Positions 49,572 through 58,087 of a stretch of DNA of 58,477 nucleotides are shown in pieces (the first letter of the stretch is position 1; the number at the start of each line of letters is the position of its first letter). This DNA is from Paenibacillus barengoltzii NBRC 101215 (GTDB lineage: Bacteria > Bacillota > Bacilli > Paenibacillales > Paenibacillaceae), in assembly GCF_004000745.1 (NCBI RefSeq), contig NZ_BILV01000024.1:1-58477 (forward strand), read 5' to 3'. The notes under the pieces were generated by a model, which was given only the letters and a program-made list of their open reading frames with translations, made no database searches and was not told the origin of the DNA. The position numbers and the translations under genes are program-made.

Positions 49572-50474
49572 TTACTCAGAACTGATAAAATGGGTTTCCG
49601 GCATGCCCTTCAGGTCGCCCAGAAACTGCTGCATCGCCGAGTTGATATATCGGCTGGATTTATAGATGACGCCAACCGGGTGAGTGACTTCAAGCTCAGG
49701 GATTGGCACAACCTTTAGCGTACCCTGTTTCAATTCGCGTAATATCGATTGCCGTGAAATGATCGCCGCCCCGAGATTGATCTCTACCATCCGTTTGACT
49801 TCCTCACTGCTGGACAACTCCATCACGATGTGCGGTTCGATGTTATGTTGCCGGAAGACCTCGTCGATAAACCGCCGTCCGACCGTATCGGGAGACAGCA
49901 TAATCATCGGGATGCCGCGCAGTGAATCCAGCGTGGGAGATGGGTTGCTTGCCAAGGGGTGCAGCGGAGAAACGACGAATTCGAACGTATCATAATACAA
50001 CACCGACGAGAGCACTTGCGGGTTGTTTTCGATTAAATACCCGATCCCGATGTCAACAAGCCCTTGCTCCACGTTCTGATAAATTTGGCTGGAGGGCATG
50101 GATTGAATGGTGGTTTTGATCAGCGGGAACTGGTCTTGGAAGTACGATAAGATCCGCGGCAGAATTTGAATGGCGATCGATGTGGTAGTCCCTAACACAA
50201 TATGGCCTTGCGGGGTATGCTCCATATCGGACAGCTTCTGCTTGAGTTCTTCAACGATGTCCAGAATGCGTTCCGCTTGCTCCAGGAATACTTGCCCCCG
50301 GTCCGTCAGGGTAACCGGTTGGTTGCGGTCAACCAATACGGTGTTAAACTCATCCTCCAGGCTTTTGATTTGAGCCGAGACTGCGGGTTGGGTCAGGTTG
50401 AGCAGTTCGCCAGCCTTTCGGAAGCTTTTTGTTTTGGAGATCGTAATCAACGTCTCCAACTGACTAATATTCAC
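49572..50474 (-). CDS. LysR-family transcriptional regulator
   Basis: A 300-residue regulator. The N-terminal helix-turn-helix (ISQLETLITISKTKSFRKAGELLNLTQPAVSAQIKSLE) and the linker helix lead to a ligand-binding domain from about residue 90. The end (HFISSE) is variable. It resembles the CysL/CbbR group. GGAGG stands before the ATG. It is divergent from the cheX gene by about 270 bp, so an effect on cheX is possible, but LysR proteins may control distant genes. Confidence 0.9.
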   Translation of the reverse strand: MNISQLETLITISKTKSFRKAGELLNLTQPAVSAQIKSLEDEFNTVLVDRNQPVTLTDRGQVFLEQAERILDIVEELKQKLSDMEHTPQGHIVLGTTTSIAIQILPRILSYFQDQFPLIKTTIQSMPSSQIYQNVEQGLVDIGIGYLIENNPQVLSSVLYYDTFEFVVSPLHPLASNPSPTLDSLRGIPMIMLSPDTVGRRFIDEVFRQHNIEPHIVMELSSSEEVKRMVEINLGAAIISRQSILRELKQGTLKVVPIPELEVTHPVGVIYKSSRYINSAMQQFLGDLKGMPETHFISSE

Positions 50475-50647
50475 CAGAAGGCCTCCTTTCTTTCCCGTTC
50501 CTTGGGAAATGCGCCGGATACGGCGCCTTCCTCCATGATTAATTCATTATAGGGGAATTTCGTTGGCTAAATCAATGACACGACATTCGACTGTGTTCGA
50601 CAAAATCCTACTTCAGCATCAGTTTTGTCTCCATGATTCGATTTTTA

Positions 50648-50676
50648 ATGACTTATTCCTAGGAATAAAGTATAAT
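50648..50676 (+). promoter_or_regulatory. cheX promoter with palindromic operator
   Basis: TATAAT at 50671-50676 with ATGACT at 50648-50653, spacing 17 bp. The spacer is filled by the perfect 16-bp palindrome TTATTCCTAGGAATAA (50653-50668), a likely repressor or regulator site. Confidence 0.55.
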
Positions 50677-50745
50677 AAGTTTTAACTAAATGTTGGGTCT
50701 ATTGTATTGTAAAGTTATTCTTCTAGTGAAAAGGGGCGCATCCTT

Positions 50746-51204
50746 TTGAAAGCAGAAGTCATAAATCCTTTTCTTGAATCCGCTCGTTCGGTTATTCAGC
50801 AGGTTGTTCAAGTTTCACCTTCGACCGGGAGTATGGGAGTTAAAGAAGTGATTCCCGTACAGGATCATATATGGATTCAAATCGGAATGACGGGCCATTT
50901 CAGCGGCATGGTGGTGTTCGGGCTGCAGGAGGCCGTAGCACTGCGCATCGTTTCGGCGATGATGGGCGGATTCGTCCTGACAGAGATGGATGAAATGGGG
51001 CAAAGTGCGATTTCCGAGCTGGGCAACATGATCAGCGGGAATGCCAGCACCATTTTGTCCAATCAAGGAATTGCTGTGGATATTACGCCTCCGCAGGTCC
51101 TCAAGATGGAGCAGGCGGCGGGGATTGGCCCTCGCAAGGCGCTTTGCATTCCGCTGTTGATGGACGGCATCGGCGAACTGGACATTCAAGTGATGATCTC
51201 TTAA
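50746..51204 (+). CDS. cheX: CheX-like chemotaxis phosphatase
   Basis: A 152-residue CheC/CheX/FliY-family protein that should dephosphorylate CheY-P. The active-site helix reads S(AIS)ELGN, with E91 and N94 in the S/D-x3-E-x2-N arrangement; only one such helix is seen, which fits CheX rather than CheC. The TTG at 50746 follows AAAAGGGGCG. It stands alone and not with other che genes. Confidence 0.88.
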   Translation: MKAEVINPFLESARSVIQQVVQVSPSTGSMGVKEVIPVQDHIWIQIGMTGHFSGMVVFGLQEAVALRIVSAMMGGFVLTEMDEMGQSAISELGNMISGNASTILSNQGIAVDITPPQVLKMEQAAGIGPRKALCIPLLMDGIGELDIQVMIS

Positions 51205-51301
51205 GATTAGGTACAGCAGAAAGTCAAGTGCCAGCATTTTATACATACGGTTTCGTGAACAGAAGATGACTTTTTGAACTACCTCTTGAAGGGATGTTAC
51301 A

Positions 51302-52084
51302 GTGCGTATGTCGTTAGAAGGCAAAATCGTTGTCGTCACCGGCGCATCCAGCGGGATTGGCGCTTTGGCGGCGCAGAGGTTGTCTGAGCGCGGCGCTGTG
51401 GTCGTTCTGGCTGCCCGGAATGCGGAGAAGCTGAACAGGGTTGCGGCGAGTCTGGCCGGACCTTATCGGGTATTGGAGATGGACGTTGGCAGCGACGCTT
51501 CCGTGAAGGAAGGATTCAATCAGATTCTGAAGGAATTTGGACGGGTCGATGTCCTGTTAAACAATGCAGGTTACGGGAAGTTTGAATACCTGGATCAAAT
51601 GCCGGTTTCCGAATTTGCGGAGATGATGAACGTCAATTACATCGGGATGGTTCGGTGTACGAAGGCGGCCCTTCCGTCCATGAAGGCTGCCCGTTCCGGA
51701 CGAATCGTGAATGTCGCTTCGATGGCTGGCAAGATCGGTACGGCCAAGTCTACAGCTTACACCGCGACGAAGCATGCAGTTATTGGCTTTAGCAGCGCGT
51801 TGCGTCAAGAGGTCCGGGAGTACGGCATTACGGTATCGACGATTAATCCGGGACCGATTGATACGCCTTTTTTTGATATTGCAGATCCAAGCGGTGGTTA
51901 TGTCAACAACGTGCGTTGGATGATGCTCAAGCCGGAGCGTGTGGTGAAAGCGATGGTGAAGGCGGCGGAGAAGGGCACGATGGAAATCAACTTGCCTTGG
52001 ATCGCCGGTGCAGGAGCAAAGTGGTATCAGATGTTCCCGCGACTCGCGGACCGGTTAAGCTATCGAATGATGAATAAGAAATAG
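51302..52084 (+). CDS. Short-chain dehydrogenase/reductase
   Basis: A 260-residue NAD(P)-dependent oxidoreductase. TGASSGIG (residues 13-20) binds the cofactor, NNAG (about 88-91) stabilises the core, and the catalytic Ser near 142 and YTATKHA near 155 complete the triad. Arg/Lys residues after the second strand may favour NADPH. The GTG at 51302 follows GAAGGG by eight bases. The C-terminal part (WIAGAGAKWYQMFPRLADRL) is typical of the DltE-like group. The substrate is unknown. Confidence 0.92.
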   Translation: MRMSLEGKIVVVTGASSGIGALAAQRLSERGAVVVLAARNAEKLNRVAASLAGPYRVLEMDVGSDASVKEGFNQILKEFGRVDVLLNNAGYGKFEYLDQMPVSEFAEMMNVNYIGMVRCTKAALPSMKAARSGRIVNVASMAGKIGTAKSTAYTATKHAVIGFSSALRQEVREYGITVSTINPGPIDTPFFDIADPSGGYVNNVRWMMLKPERVVKAMVKAAEKGTMEINLPWIAGAGAKWYQMFPRLADRLSYRMMNKK

Positions 52085-52109
52085 CCTGCCTGTGAAGGCA
52101 GGCTATTTG
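52081..52109 (+). terminator. Terminator after the dehydrogenase gene
   Basis: ATAGCCTGCC/GGCAGGCTAT stem with a short loop, overlapping the stop codon, and a TTTG tail. Confidence 0.8.
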
Positions 52110-52206
52110 CGTCGGTGTAAATTTGTTGTGACTTAGGCTTATCGCATATAATGAAAATATTGGCATAGGACATCAAGTACTTTGAAAATAAAGGATGAAT
52201 AGCGAA

Positions 52207-53625
52207 ATGACGAATATTACATTTGCCGGGCTGGGAATTGGCGAGCCGTTGACCGCAGCCTTGCTGGACTACGGAATATCGGAACCGACACCGGTTCAGG
52301 CCGAGTGTATCCCTGCGGCGTTGGAAGGCCGGGATATTCTTGCACAATCCCAGACCGGAACGGGGAAGACGCTGGCTTACCTGCTGCCGTTGCTGCAACG
52401 GATGACCCCTGAAGAGAAGACGTTACAGGGGTTAATTTTGGCACCTACCCAGGAGCTGGCGATGCAAATTCTGCGGGAGGCGGAGAAGTACGGAGAAGCG
52501 CTGGGGATCCGAAGCCAGGCGTTAATCGGCGGAGCTGCGATCAAGCGCCAGCTGGAGAAGCTGAAGCAGCACCCCCAACTTGTCGTAGGAACGCCGGGCC
52601 GGATTCGTGAAATTTTAGCGCTTCGCAAGCTCAAGCTGCATACGCTGCGCACAGTGGTTGTGGACGAAGTGGATCAAATGTTCCAACTTGGCGGCACAGC
52701 GGACGTGGAGCACATTCTGCGCGGGACGTTGCGGGACCGCCAGCTGATGTTCCTGTCGGCGACAATTAACCCGGATATTCGGGCATTGGCAGCGAAAGAG
52801 ATGAAGGAGCCGCTGGAAATCGGGATTGAACCGGAGCACCGAACGTCCAAAACGGTGGAGCATCTTTACTTCTTATCCGAAGCGCGGGATAAAATCGATA
52901 TGCTGCGGCGGATCGTACGCCACTTCGAACCCGAGCGGACCATTGTATTTATCAATAATACGGATCAGATCGCTGAAGTTGAAGCGAAGATGAACTATGT
53001 AGGTCTCAGCGCTGGCGCTTTATATGGAGATGCGGACAAAACGGCGCGCAGCCTGACGCTGATGCGATTCCGCGAAGGGAAAATCCGCGTGCTGGTGGCG
53101 AGCGATGTTGCTGCCCGCGGACTGGACATTGAGAATTTGGCTCTGGTCGTGAACCTCGATCCGCCCATTGATTCCGAGCATTACGTTCACCGAGTCGGCC
53201 GAACTGGCCGGATGGGGCGGAAGGGTCTGGCCGTTTCGATCGTGACGCCGCAAGAAGAATTCATTATGCGTAAATTCGCTCGGGAACTGGGCATTGAGAT
53301 TGAGCCCAAGGCGTTATATAGCGGGAAGCTGGTGGATGCTGGTGAGGCAGGTTCCGGCAAGCGAACCCGGCCCACTGTTGGCGGCAAGCTTGGCGCAGAC
53401 AAGGCGCCTCGCCGCAAAGGCACAACGGGGAGCGCTGGCCGTACAGCAGGGGAAGGCGGTAACGGACGGACATCCCCGTCGGCACAGATTTCCGGCCGAT
53501 CTGCTTCCAGTCATGGAGGATCGCGGAAGGTATCGCCCACCGCTGAGCGAAAGAAGGAGCGTCTTCAGGATCGGAAGAATAAAGGGGCTCCAAAGTGGTT
53601 GAAAAATAAGCCGCCGCGCAGTTAG
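52207..53625 (+). CDS. DEAD-box RNA helicase
   Basis: A 472-residue ATP-dependent RNA helicase. Q motif with the PTPVQ pattern (residues 27-31), motif I SQTGTGKT (48-55), motif II DEVD in place of DEAD (about 150-155), motif III SAT, motif V ARGLDI and motif VI HRVGRTGR. After about residue 360 comes a basic, Gly/Ser/Arg-rich tail that should bind RNA without sequence choice. The ATG at 52207 is preferred because AAAGGATG is ten bases upstream; an ATG at 52195 lies too close to it. Confidence 0.93.
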   Translation: MTNITFAGLGIGEPLTAALLDYGISEPTPVQAECIPAALEGRDILAQSQTGTGKTLAYLLPLLQRMTPEEKTLQGLILAPTQELAMQILREAEKYGEALGIRSQALIGGAAIKRQLEKLKQHPQLVVGTPGRIREILALRKLKLHTLRTVVVDEVDQMFQLGGTADVEHILRGTLRDRQLMFLSATINPDIRALAAKEMKEPLEIGIEPEHRTSKTVEHLYFLSEARDKIDMLRRIVRHFEPERTIVFINNTDQIAEVEAKMNYVGLSAGALYGDADKTARSLTLMRFREGKIRVLVASDVAARGLDIENLALVVNLDPPIDSEHYVHRVGRTGRMGRKGLAVSIVTPQEEFIMRKFARELGIEIEPKALYSGKLVDAGEAGSGKRTRPTVGGKLGADKAPRRKGTTGSAGRTAGEGGNGRTSPSAQISGRSASSHGGSRKVSPTAERKKERLQDRKNKGAPKWLKNKPPRS

Positions 53626-53648
53626 GCGGATCGTGGGAGGCGTTAGGT

Positions 53649-54401
53649 TTGAGTGGAAGTGAACTGCCTGTATTGCAGGTCGACGAGCTGAGCGGCGGTT
53701 ACAGCTTGGGAAGGCCTGTTCTTCACGACATAAGCTTCGAGGTGAAGCCGGGGGAAATGGTTGGGCTGATCGGGTTAAACGGGGCCGGTAAGAGCACAAC
53801 CATGAAGCATATTCTGGGACTGATGACTCCGCATCAGGGAGAAATTCGCATTTCCGGCAATACGCGGGACGATGCGCCGGAGGCCTATCAGTCGCAGCTG
53901 GCCTTCGTCCCGGAGTCGCCGTTGCTCTATGAGGAATTGACGGTACGGGAGCATTTGGAGTTTGCAGCCCGGGCCTACGGCGTCGAGCCGGCAGCTTACC
54001 GGGAGCGGGCGGACCATCTGCTGAAGCTGTTCCATATGGAAGAGAAGGCGGACAGCCTGTCCGCCCATCTCTCCAAAGGGATGAAGCAGAAGGTGATGAT
54101 CATGTGTGCGTTTGTCGCCCGGCCGCCGCTGTATATTATCGATGAACCGTTTCTTGGATTGGACCCGCTGGGCATCCGGTCGCTGCTTGATTTCATGTTG
54201 GAAATGAAACAAGGCGGCGCCTCGATTCTATTGAGCTCGCATATTCTGTCAACGATTGAAAATTACTGCGACCGCTTTATCGTCCTGCACCGGGGGAGAG
54301 TTCTGGCCCAAGGGACGCTGGCTGAAATCGGGGAACAGGCGCAAGCCTCGGGAGCTTCGTTGGAGCAAATATTCTACGCCTTAGTGAAGGACGGCGAATA
54401 G
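53649..54401 (+). CDS. ecsA: ABC transporter ATP-binding protein, EcsA-like
   Basis: A 250-residue ATPase. Walker A is GLNGAGKST (residues 42-50), the signature reads LSKGMKQK (141-148), as in EcsA, and Walker B LYIIDEP (161-167). The TTG start follows GGGAGG. It is two bases before the permease gene, so the two form a complex. In Bacillus, Ecs affects protein secretion, competence and peptide handling; in Paenibacillus the role is inferred. Confidence 0.88.
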   Translation: MSGSELPVLQVDELSGGYSLGRPVLHDISFEVKPGEMVGLIGLNGAGKSTTMKHILGLMTPHQGEIRISGNTRDDAPEAYQSQLAFVPESPLLYEELTVREHLEFAARAYGVEPAAYRERADHLLKLFHMEEKADSLSAHLSKGMKQKVMIMCAFVARPPLYIIDEPFLGLDPLGIRSLLDFMLEMKQGGASILLSSHILSTIENYCDRFIVLHRGRVLAQGTLAEIGEQAQASGASLEQIFYALVKDGE

Positions 54402-54403
54402 CG

Positions 54404-55630
54404 ATGGAGCTTCGAACGCTGCGAAGCCAGCGGAGAGCGGCCTTCTGGGGCAAAGTGCTCCCGTATTTGCCCTATGTCTTTCAGAGCGGCCTCGCCGTCT
54501 TGCTGCTCCTGCTGCTCATTGCGTTTTCGGCTTGGTATACGGCGTTTCTGCAGAACCTTCCGCCCGGTTTGCCGATTCGCTGGATTTTGCTGCTATTATG
54601 GGGGCCGCTGACCGTCTATGCCGGACTCCGAACTTATGTGCAGCCGGCGGACGTCATTTTCTTGCTGCCGCAGGAGACGCAAATGAAGGCTTACTTGGCC
54701 CCGGCTTTTCGGAACGGACTGATTTATAAGCTGGTTGGGCTCTATATTGTGGTGTTACTGGCTTGGCCGTTATATCAACGCAGCGGCGAGGGCGGGGCCA
54801 TTCAGCCCTTATGGCTGATGCTGGTCGTCTTGCTCTTGCTTAAGGCGATAAGTGCCTACGGCGCTTGGCAGGAGCTCCGGATTACGACGTCTCGGGCTAG
54901 AGCCGGGTACCGCTTGCTGCGCTGGTGCTTCGTGCTGCTGATGACGGCAGCATGGATTTGGCAACCCGCCTGGAAAAGCGCCTTGTTCATGGTACTCGTC
55001 AGTCTCAATTACGGGCTGATCTTGCGGTTCCCGATGAAACACACGGTCCCTTGGGACAACCTGATCGCCGCGGAACGCACAGCGGCTGCTCGGGTGCAAA
55101 TGATGCTCAGCTGGTTCGTGGACGTGCCGTCGGAAGGTCAGAAGGTGATCCGCCGTCGCTGGTTGTCTGGCATCGGCAACCGGATTCCGTGGCAGCCGGC
55201 CGAGGCCTACCGTTATCTGCTGGTCAAGACGTTCGTCCGGAGCGAGCTGCTCGGGATCCTGCTTCGCTTAACGTTGCTGGGCATGGTGCTGACAGGATGG
55301 AACGATCAGTCGTGGCTCGGACTGGCGATTCACTTGCTGTTTGTGTTCCTGGCGGGCATGCAGCTCGCCGCCTTGCGCCAGACCCATCGGGACTCACCGG
55401 CAGCTTCCTTCTACCCGTTGCCTGCTGGCGCACGGAAGACAGCGACGCTTCGATTAAGCTCCCGACTGCTGTTCGCGATCACGGTATTGCTGTGGCTTCC
55501 GATGGTTGTCATCCCGGGCGGAGATGCGCTTTTGACGTTTGGCTCCTTGGCCGCAGGCTTATTGTTGGCGTTAGGTATGCGTTCTGCCTGGAAGCGCAGA
55601 TGGCGCGAAGAGGACGAAGACGAGGAATAG
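54404..55630 (+). CDS. ecsB: ABC transporter permease, EcsB-like
   Basis: A 408-residue membrane protein with about eight to ten membrane segments. The start of the first segments (LWGPLTVYAGLRTYVQPADVIFLLP, about residues 64-88) is typical of EcsB. It is joined to ecsA by two bases. The acidic end (REEDEDEE) is unusual and polar. A strong terminator follows. Confidence 0.88.
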   Translation: MELRTLRSQRRAAFWGKVLPYLPYVFQSGLAVLLLLLLIAFSAWYTAFLQNLPPGLPIRWILLLLWGPLTVYAGLRTYVQPADVIFLLPQETQMKAYLAPAFRNGLIYKLVGLYIVVLLAWPLYQRSGEGGAIQPLWLMLVVLLLLKAISAYGAWQELRITTSRARAGYRLLRWCFVLLMTAAWIWQPAWKSALFMVLVSLNYGLILRFPMKHTVPWDNLIAAERTAAARVQMMLSWFVDVPSEGQKVIRRRWLSGIGNRIPWQPAEAYRYLLVKTFVRSELLGILLRLTLLGMVLTGWNDQSWLGLAIHLLFVFLAGMQLAALRQTHRDSPAASFYPLPAGARKTATLRLSSRLLFAITVLLWLPMVVIPGGDALLTFGSLAAGLLLALGMRSAWKRRWREEDEDEE

Positions 55631-55634
55631 TAAA

Positions 55635-55672
55635 AAAAAGGACCGTTTCCCTGCTCGGGAACGGTCCTTTTT
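55635..55672. terminator. Terminator after ecsB
   Basis: AAAAAGGACCGT(TT)CCC/GGG(A)ACGGTCCTTTTT stem, active in both directions; the small YjcZ gene ends 27 bp beyond on the other strand. Confidence 0.9.
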
Positions 55673-55698
55673 GAATTGGAAACTTATCTCAGAGCAAG

Positions 55699-55818
55699 TT
55701 ACACCAGGATGGAACGGCTAACGATAACCAACAGGATAAAGAGAACCAGGATCACACCTGTGCTCGTGAACAGGCCGCCGTAGCCGTAGCCGCCTCTTGC
55801 TTCTTCAATTCCGCTCAT
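55699..55818 (-). CDS. YjcZ-family small membrane protein
   Basis: A 39-residue protein. A Gly/Tyr-rich segment (GGYGYGGLF, about residues 9-17) is followed by one membrane segment (VILVLFILLVIVSRS). This is the pattern of the YjcZ/YhaH small proteins, which are made during sporulation in Bacillus. The ATG at 55818 is chosen because GGGAAAGGGG lies seven bases before; an ATG six bases upstream is too close to it. The gene is between two others and has its own ribosome site. Confidence 0.8.
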   Translation of the reverse strand: MSGIEEARGGYGYGGLFTSTGVILVLFILLVIVSRSILV

Positions 55819-55925
55819 TTTCATTCCCCTTTCCCAATTAGGCGTTTTGTATTTGTACACCGTATTGTATGAGAAGAGGGGCTGGCGTGCGTGGGCCAAT
55901 GTGCCGTTCTCCGGCGGTTCGCCGC

Positions 55926-57224
55926 CTATTTGCCCTGCAGGTCTTGGACGCCTTGATAGATCAGATCAAACAGTTCTTCCAGATGCTCTTCCGCGATACA
56001 GGAGAAGGCGATCCGCAGGTCGGTGTCGCCCAGCGCGATCGTGCCGATGCCGTACTGGTGGATCAGATGCTGCCGCAGCGCTTCTGCCCCGACTGTCTTA
56101 AGCTTCAGGCACATGAAATAGCCGGAATTGAACGGATAGTATTCCCACACGTCCCCGTATTTGCCGCTGTCGAGCAAGTCTTTCACTTTATTCGCCCGGC
56201 CTTTCATAATCCGGAACTTCTCTTCCTTCTGAGCGGAAAATTCCGGAGATTTCAAGGCACGCAGCACAAATGTTTGCGAAGGATGGGCACCGCTCGAAAT
56301 TGTGGCACGGATAATTCCCAGCGTCTTCTGCTCCAATGCGGTCAGCACCGCTTGGTCTTCGGCCGCGTACGTAATAAATCCGACGCGGAAGCCCCAGACG
56401 TATTCTTCCTTCGTTGCTCCGTCCACTTTGATAGGCAGAATGCGCGGATGCAGTCCGGCCAGCTTGCCAAATAAGGATTCATGAAGGGAATCTTCGAAGA
56501 ACAAGCCAAAATACGCATCGTCGGTTACGACGACCACGTTTATTCCTTCTTCGGCCGCCGCCTGGATGGCAGCTACGATCTCTCCGCCTTCCTTGGCGCC
56601 CGGCGTATATCCGGTTGGGTTGTTCGGGAAGTTCAAGATCACGATCGCTTTGCCTTTATCCTTCTGAGCCAACAGCGCTTCGCGCAATCCGGCGCTGTTG
56701 AAGGTCATGTCTTCGGTGAATAACGGGAAGTTCACGATGTCGGCGTGACGGCGAATGCCGAAAGTGAGCTCGTAATTCTCCCAGTTTTTGTCCGGATAAA
56801 TGACAACATCGCCTTCATCGACGAACAGATCGGCGACGATGCTGAGCCCGTGGGTCAGGGCGTTGGTAACAATCGGTTGGCCGAAGCTCTTGCCTTCGAG
56901 CGACGGATTCTCCTGAATCATTTTATCACGCCATACGCTGCGCAGCTCAGGTTTGCCTGCTGGCGGGGCATAAGGGTACAAATCCTGCGGTTTATAGGCG
57001 GACAAGGTGTCCTGAATCGCTGCAAGATGCATCGGGATGCCGTTTTCGGTAGCGATGCCAATCGTAGCGTTATATTTCTTAGCGTGGGCTGAAGCTTCGG
57101 CAGATTGGCTTAAAATGCCTTCCTTCGGGAAATAAATTTCCTTGCCCAGCGTGGACAGCATGTCATACACGTGCCGGTTGCCGGATTTGACGCTCTCGTT
57201 TAACTGCTCCGCGAGTGGGTTCAT
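55926..57224 (-). CDS. Aminotransferase class I/II (PLP-dependent)
   Basis: A 432-residue pyridoxal-phosphate enzyme. NFPNNPTGYTPG (about residues 201-212) is the PLP-binding loop, VVVVTDDAYFGL has the Asp and Tyr that hold the cofactor, and KVDGATKEEYVWGFRVGF (about 264-281) should hold the Schiff-base Lys and the carboxylate-binding Arg. It transfers amino groups between amino acids and 2-oxo acids; the substrate is unknown. ATG at 57224 is chosen, with AAGGA upstream; ATG at 57233 and a TTG at 57242 are in frame. Confidence 0.9.
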   Translation of the reverse strand: MNPLAEQLNESVKSGNRHVYDMLSTLGKEIYFPKEGILSQSAEASAHAKKYNATIGIATENGIPMHLAAIQDTLSAYKPQDLYPYAPPAGKPELRSVWRDKMIQENPSLEGKSFGQPIVTNALTHGLSIVADLFVDEGDVVIYPDKNWENYELTFGIRRHADIVNFPLFTEDMTFNSAGLREALLAQKDKGKAIVILNFPNNPTGYTPGAKEGGEIVAAIQAAAEEGINVVVVTDDAYFGLFFEDSLHESLFGKLAGLHPRILPIKVDGATKEEYVWGFRVGFITYAAEDQAVLTALEQKTLGIIRATISSGAHPSQTFVLRALKSPEFSAQKEEKFRIMKGRANKVKDLLDSGKYGDVWEYYPFNSGYFMCLKLKTVGAEALRQHLIHQYGIGTIALGDTDLRIAFSCIAEEHLEELFDLIYQGVQDLQGK

Positions 57225-57338
57225 CACATTCATCCTTCCCAAATCGGTTTGATATTTTAGGACAGTAACGTCTTAAACTGCCTAACATTATATCATTTCG
57301 ACCCGGACACGTCACGGTGAAATCACAGCGGATTTGGC

Positions 57339-57959
57339 TTATTTTTCTGGGTGGGCCGGACAGTATTTCTTCATGAGGGCAATTGTCTCTGCATCCAGTT
57401 CATTCCCCCGCTGCTTGAGGCCGGAGGTGACGGCGGTTCGATTCGGTTCCTTCAAATTTTGTCCGAATTTAAATTTGGCGCTGATCGCTTCTGGCACAAT
57501 CCGGCAAAGGGCTACGGCCTTCAGTTGTCCGGCATAGTCAGGATCCTCAGGCGTGATCGGGGCGTAACCGCCCTCCGGCTGCAGCTTCTCCATAAACAGG
57601 GTAAAGGCGTGAGCTTTTTCCTCAAGATCGTCGACCCTTTCCACCCGTCCGCGCACCATGATGCTTTTGAAGTAAGAGGAGGCCGGGCAGGCCAGCTTGG
57701 GATCGGTAAAATAAGATGGGATGATCGCATACTCCTTGGCAACTGTAAAGCTGACCCGTGGATCTTGAGTGATCTGCTTCATTTTCTCTCCCGCCAGGCT
57801 TCCGTGAAAATAGAAATGCTTGCCATCGTAAACGAAATTCAGCGGCGTGACCCGGCTCCAACCGTCCTCGCCGACCGTGCCGAGAAAGCCGAAGCTCATT
57901 TCCTGTAAAAACTCGTGAATTTCCGCCTCTTCTGTCATGCGAAATTCTTTTCTGCGCAT
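57339..57959 (-). CDS. Pyridoxamine 5'-phosphate oxidase-like flavin-binding protein
   Basis: A 206-residue split-barrel flavin protein. The first part (GFLGTVGEDGWSRVTPLNFVYDGKHFYFHG, about residues 25-54) and SIMVRGRVERVDD (about 107-119) are typical of the general pyridoxamine-oxidase-like family. It may bind FMN or F420-like cofactors and reduce small molecules. GGAGGGGG precedes the ATG. It is divergent from a MocR-type gene, which fits control by vitamin B6. Confidence 0.85.
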   Translation of the reverse strand: MRRKEFRMTEEAEIHEFLQEMSFGFLGTVGEDGWSRVTPLNFVYDGKHFYFHGSLAGEKMKQITQDPRVSFTVAKEYAIIPSYFTDPKLACPASSYFKSIMVRGRVERVDDLEEKAHAFTLFMEKLQPEGGYAPITPEDPDYAGQLKAVALCRIVPEAISAKFKFGQNLKEPNRTAVTSGLKQRGNELDAETIALMKKYCPAHPEK

Positions 57960-58087
57960 GGTTGGTCCCCCCTCCGATGGTTTGACATTCAGCTTACGCC
58001 GGAAATTGACAATAAAAAAGAACCAATTTACATTAATTTTACTGGTCCAATTTCGGTTCATTTCGGGCGGAGACAGGGGGACTTGAG

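Noticed and set aside
52207..53625. The Gly/Arg/Ser-rich tail of the helicase as a frameshifted region
   Set aside because: Basic low-complexity tails are common in DEAD-box helicases, and the frame stays open to a normal stop.
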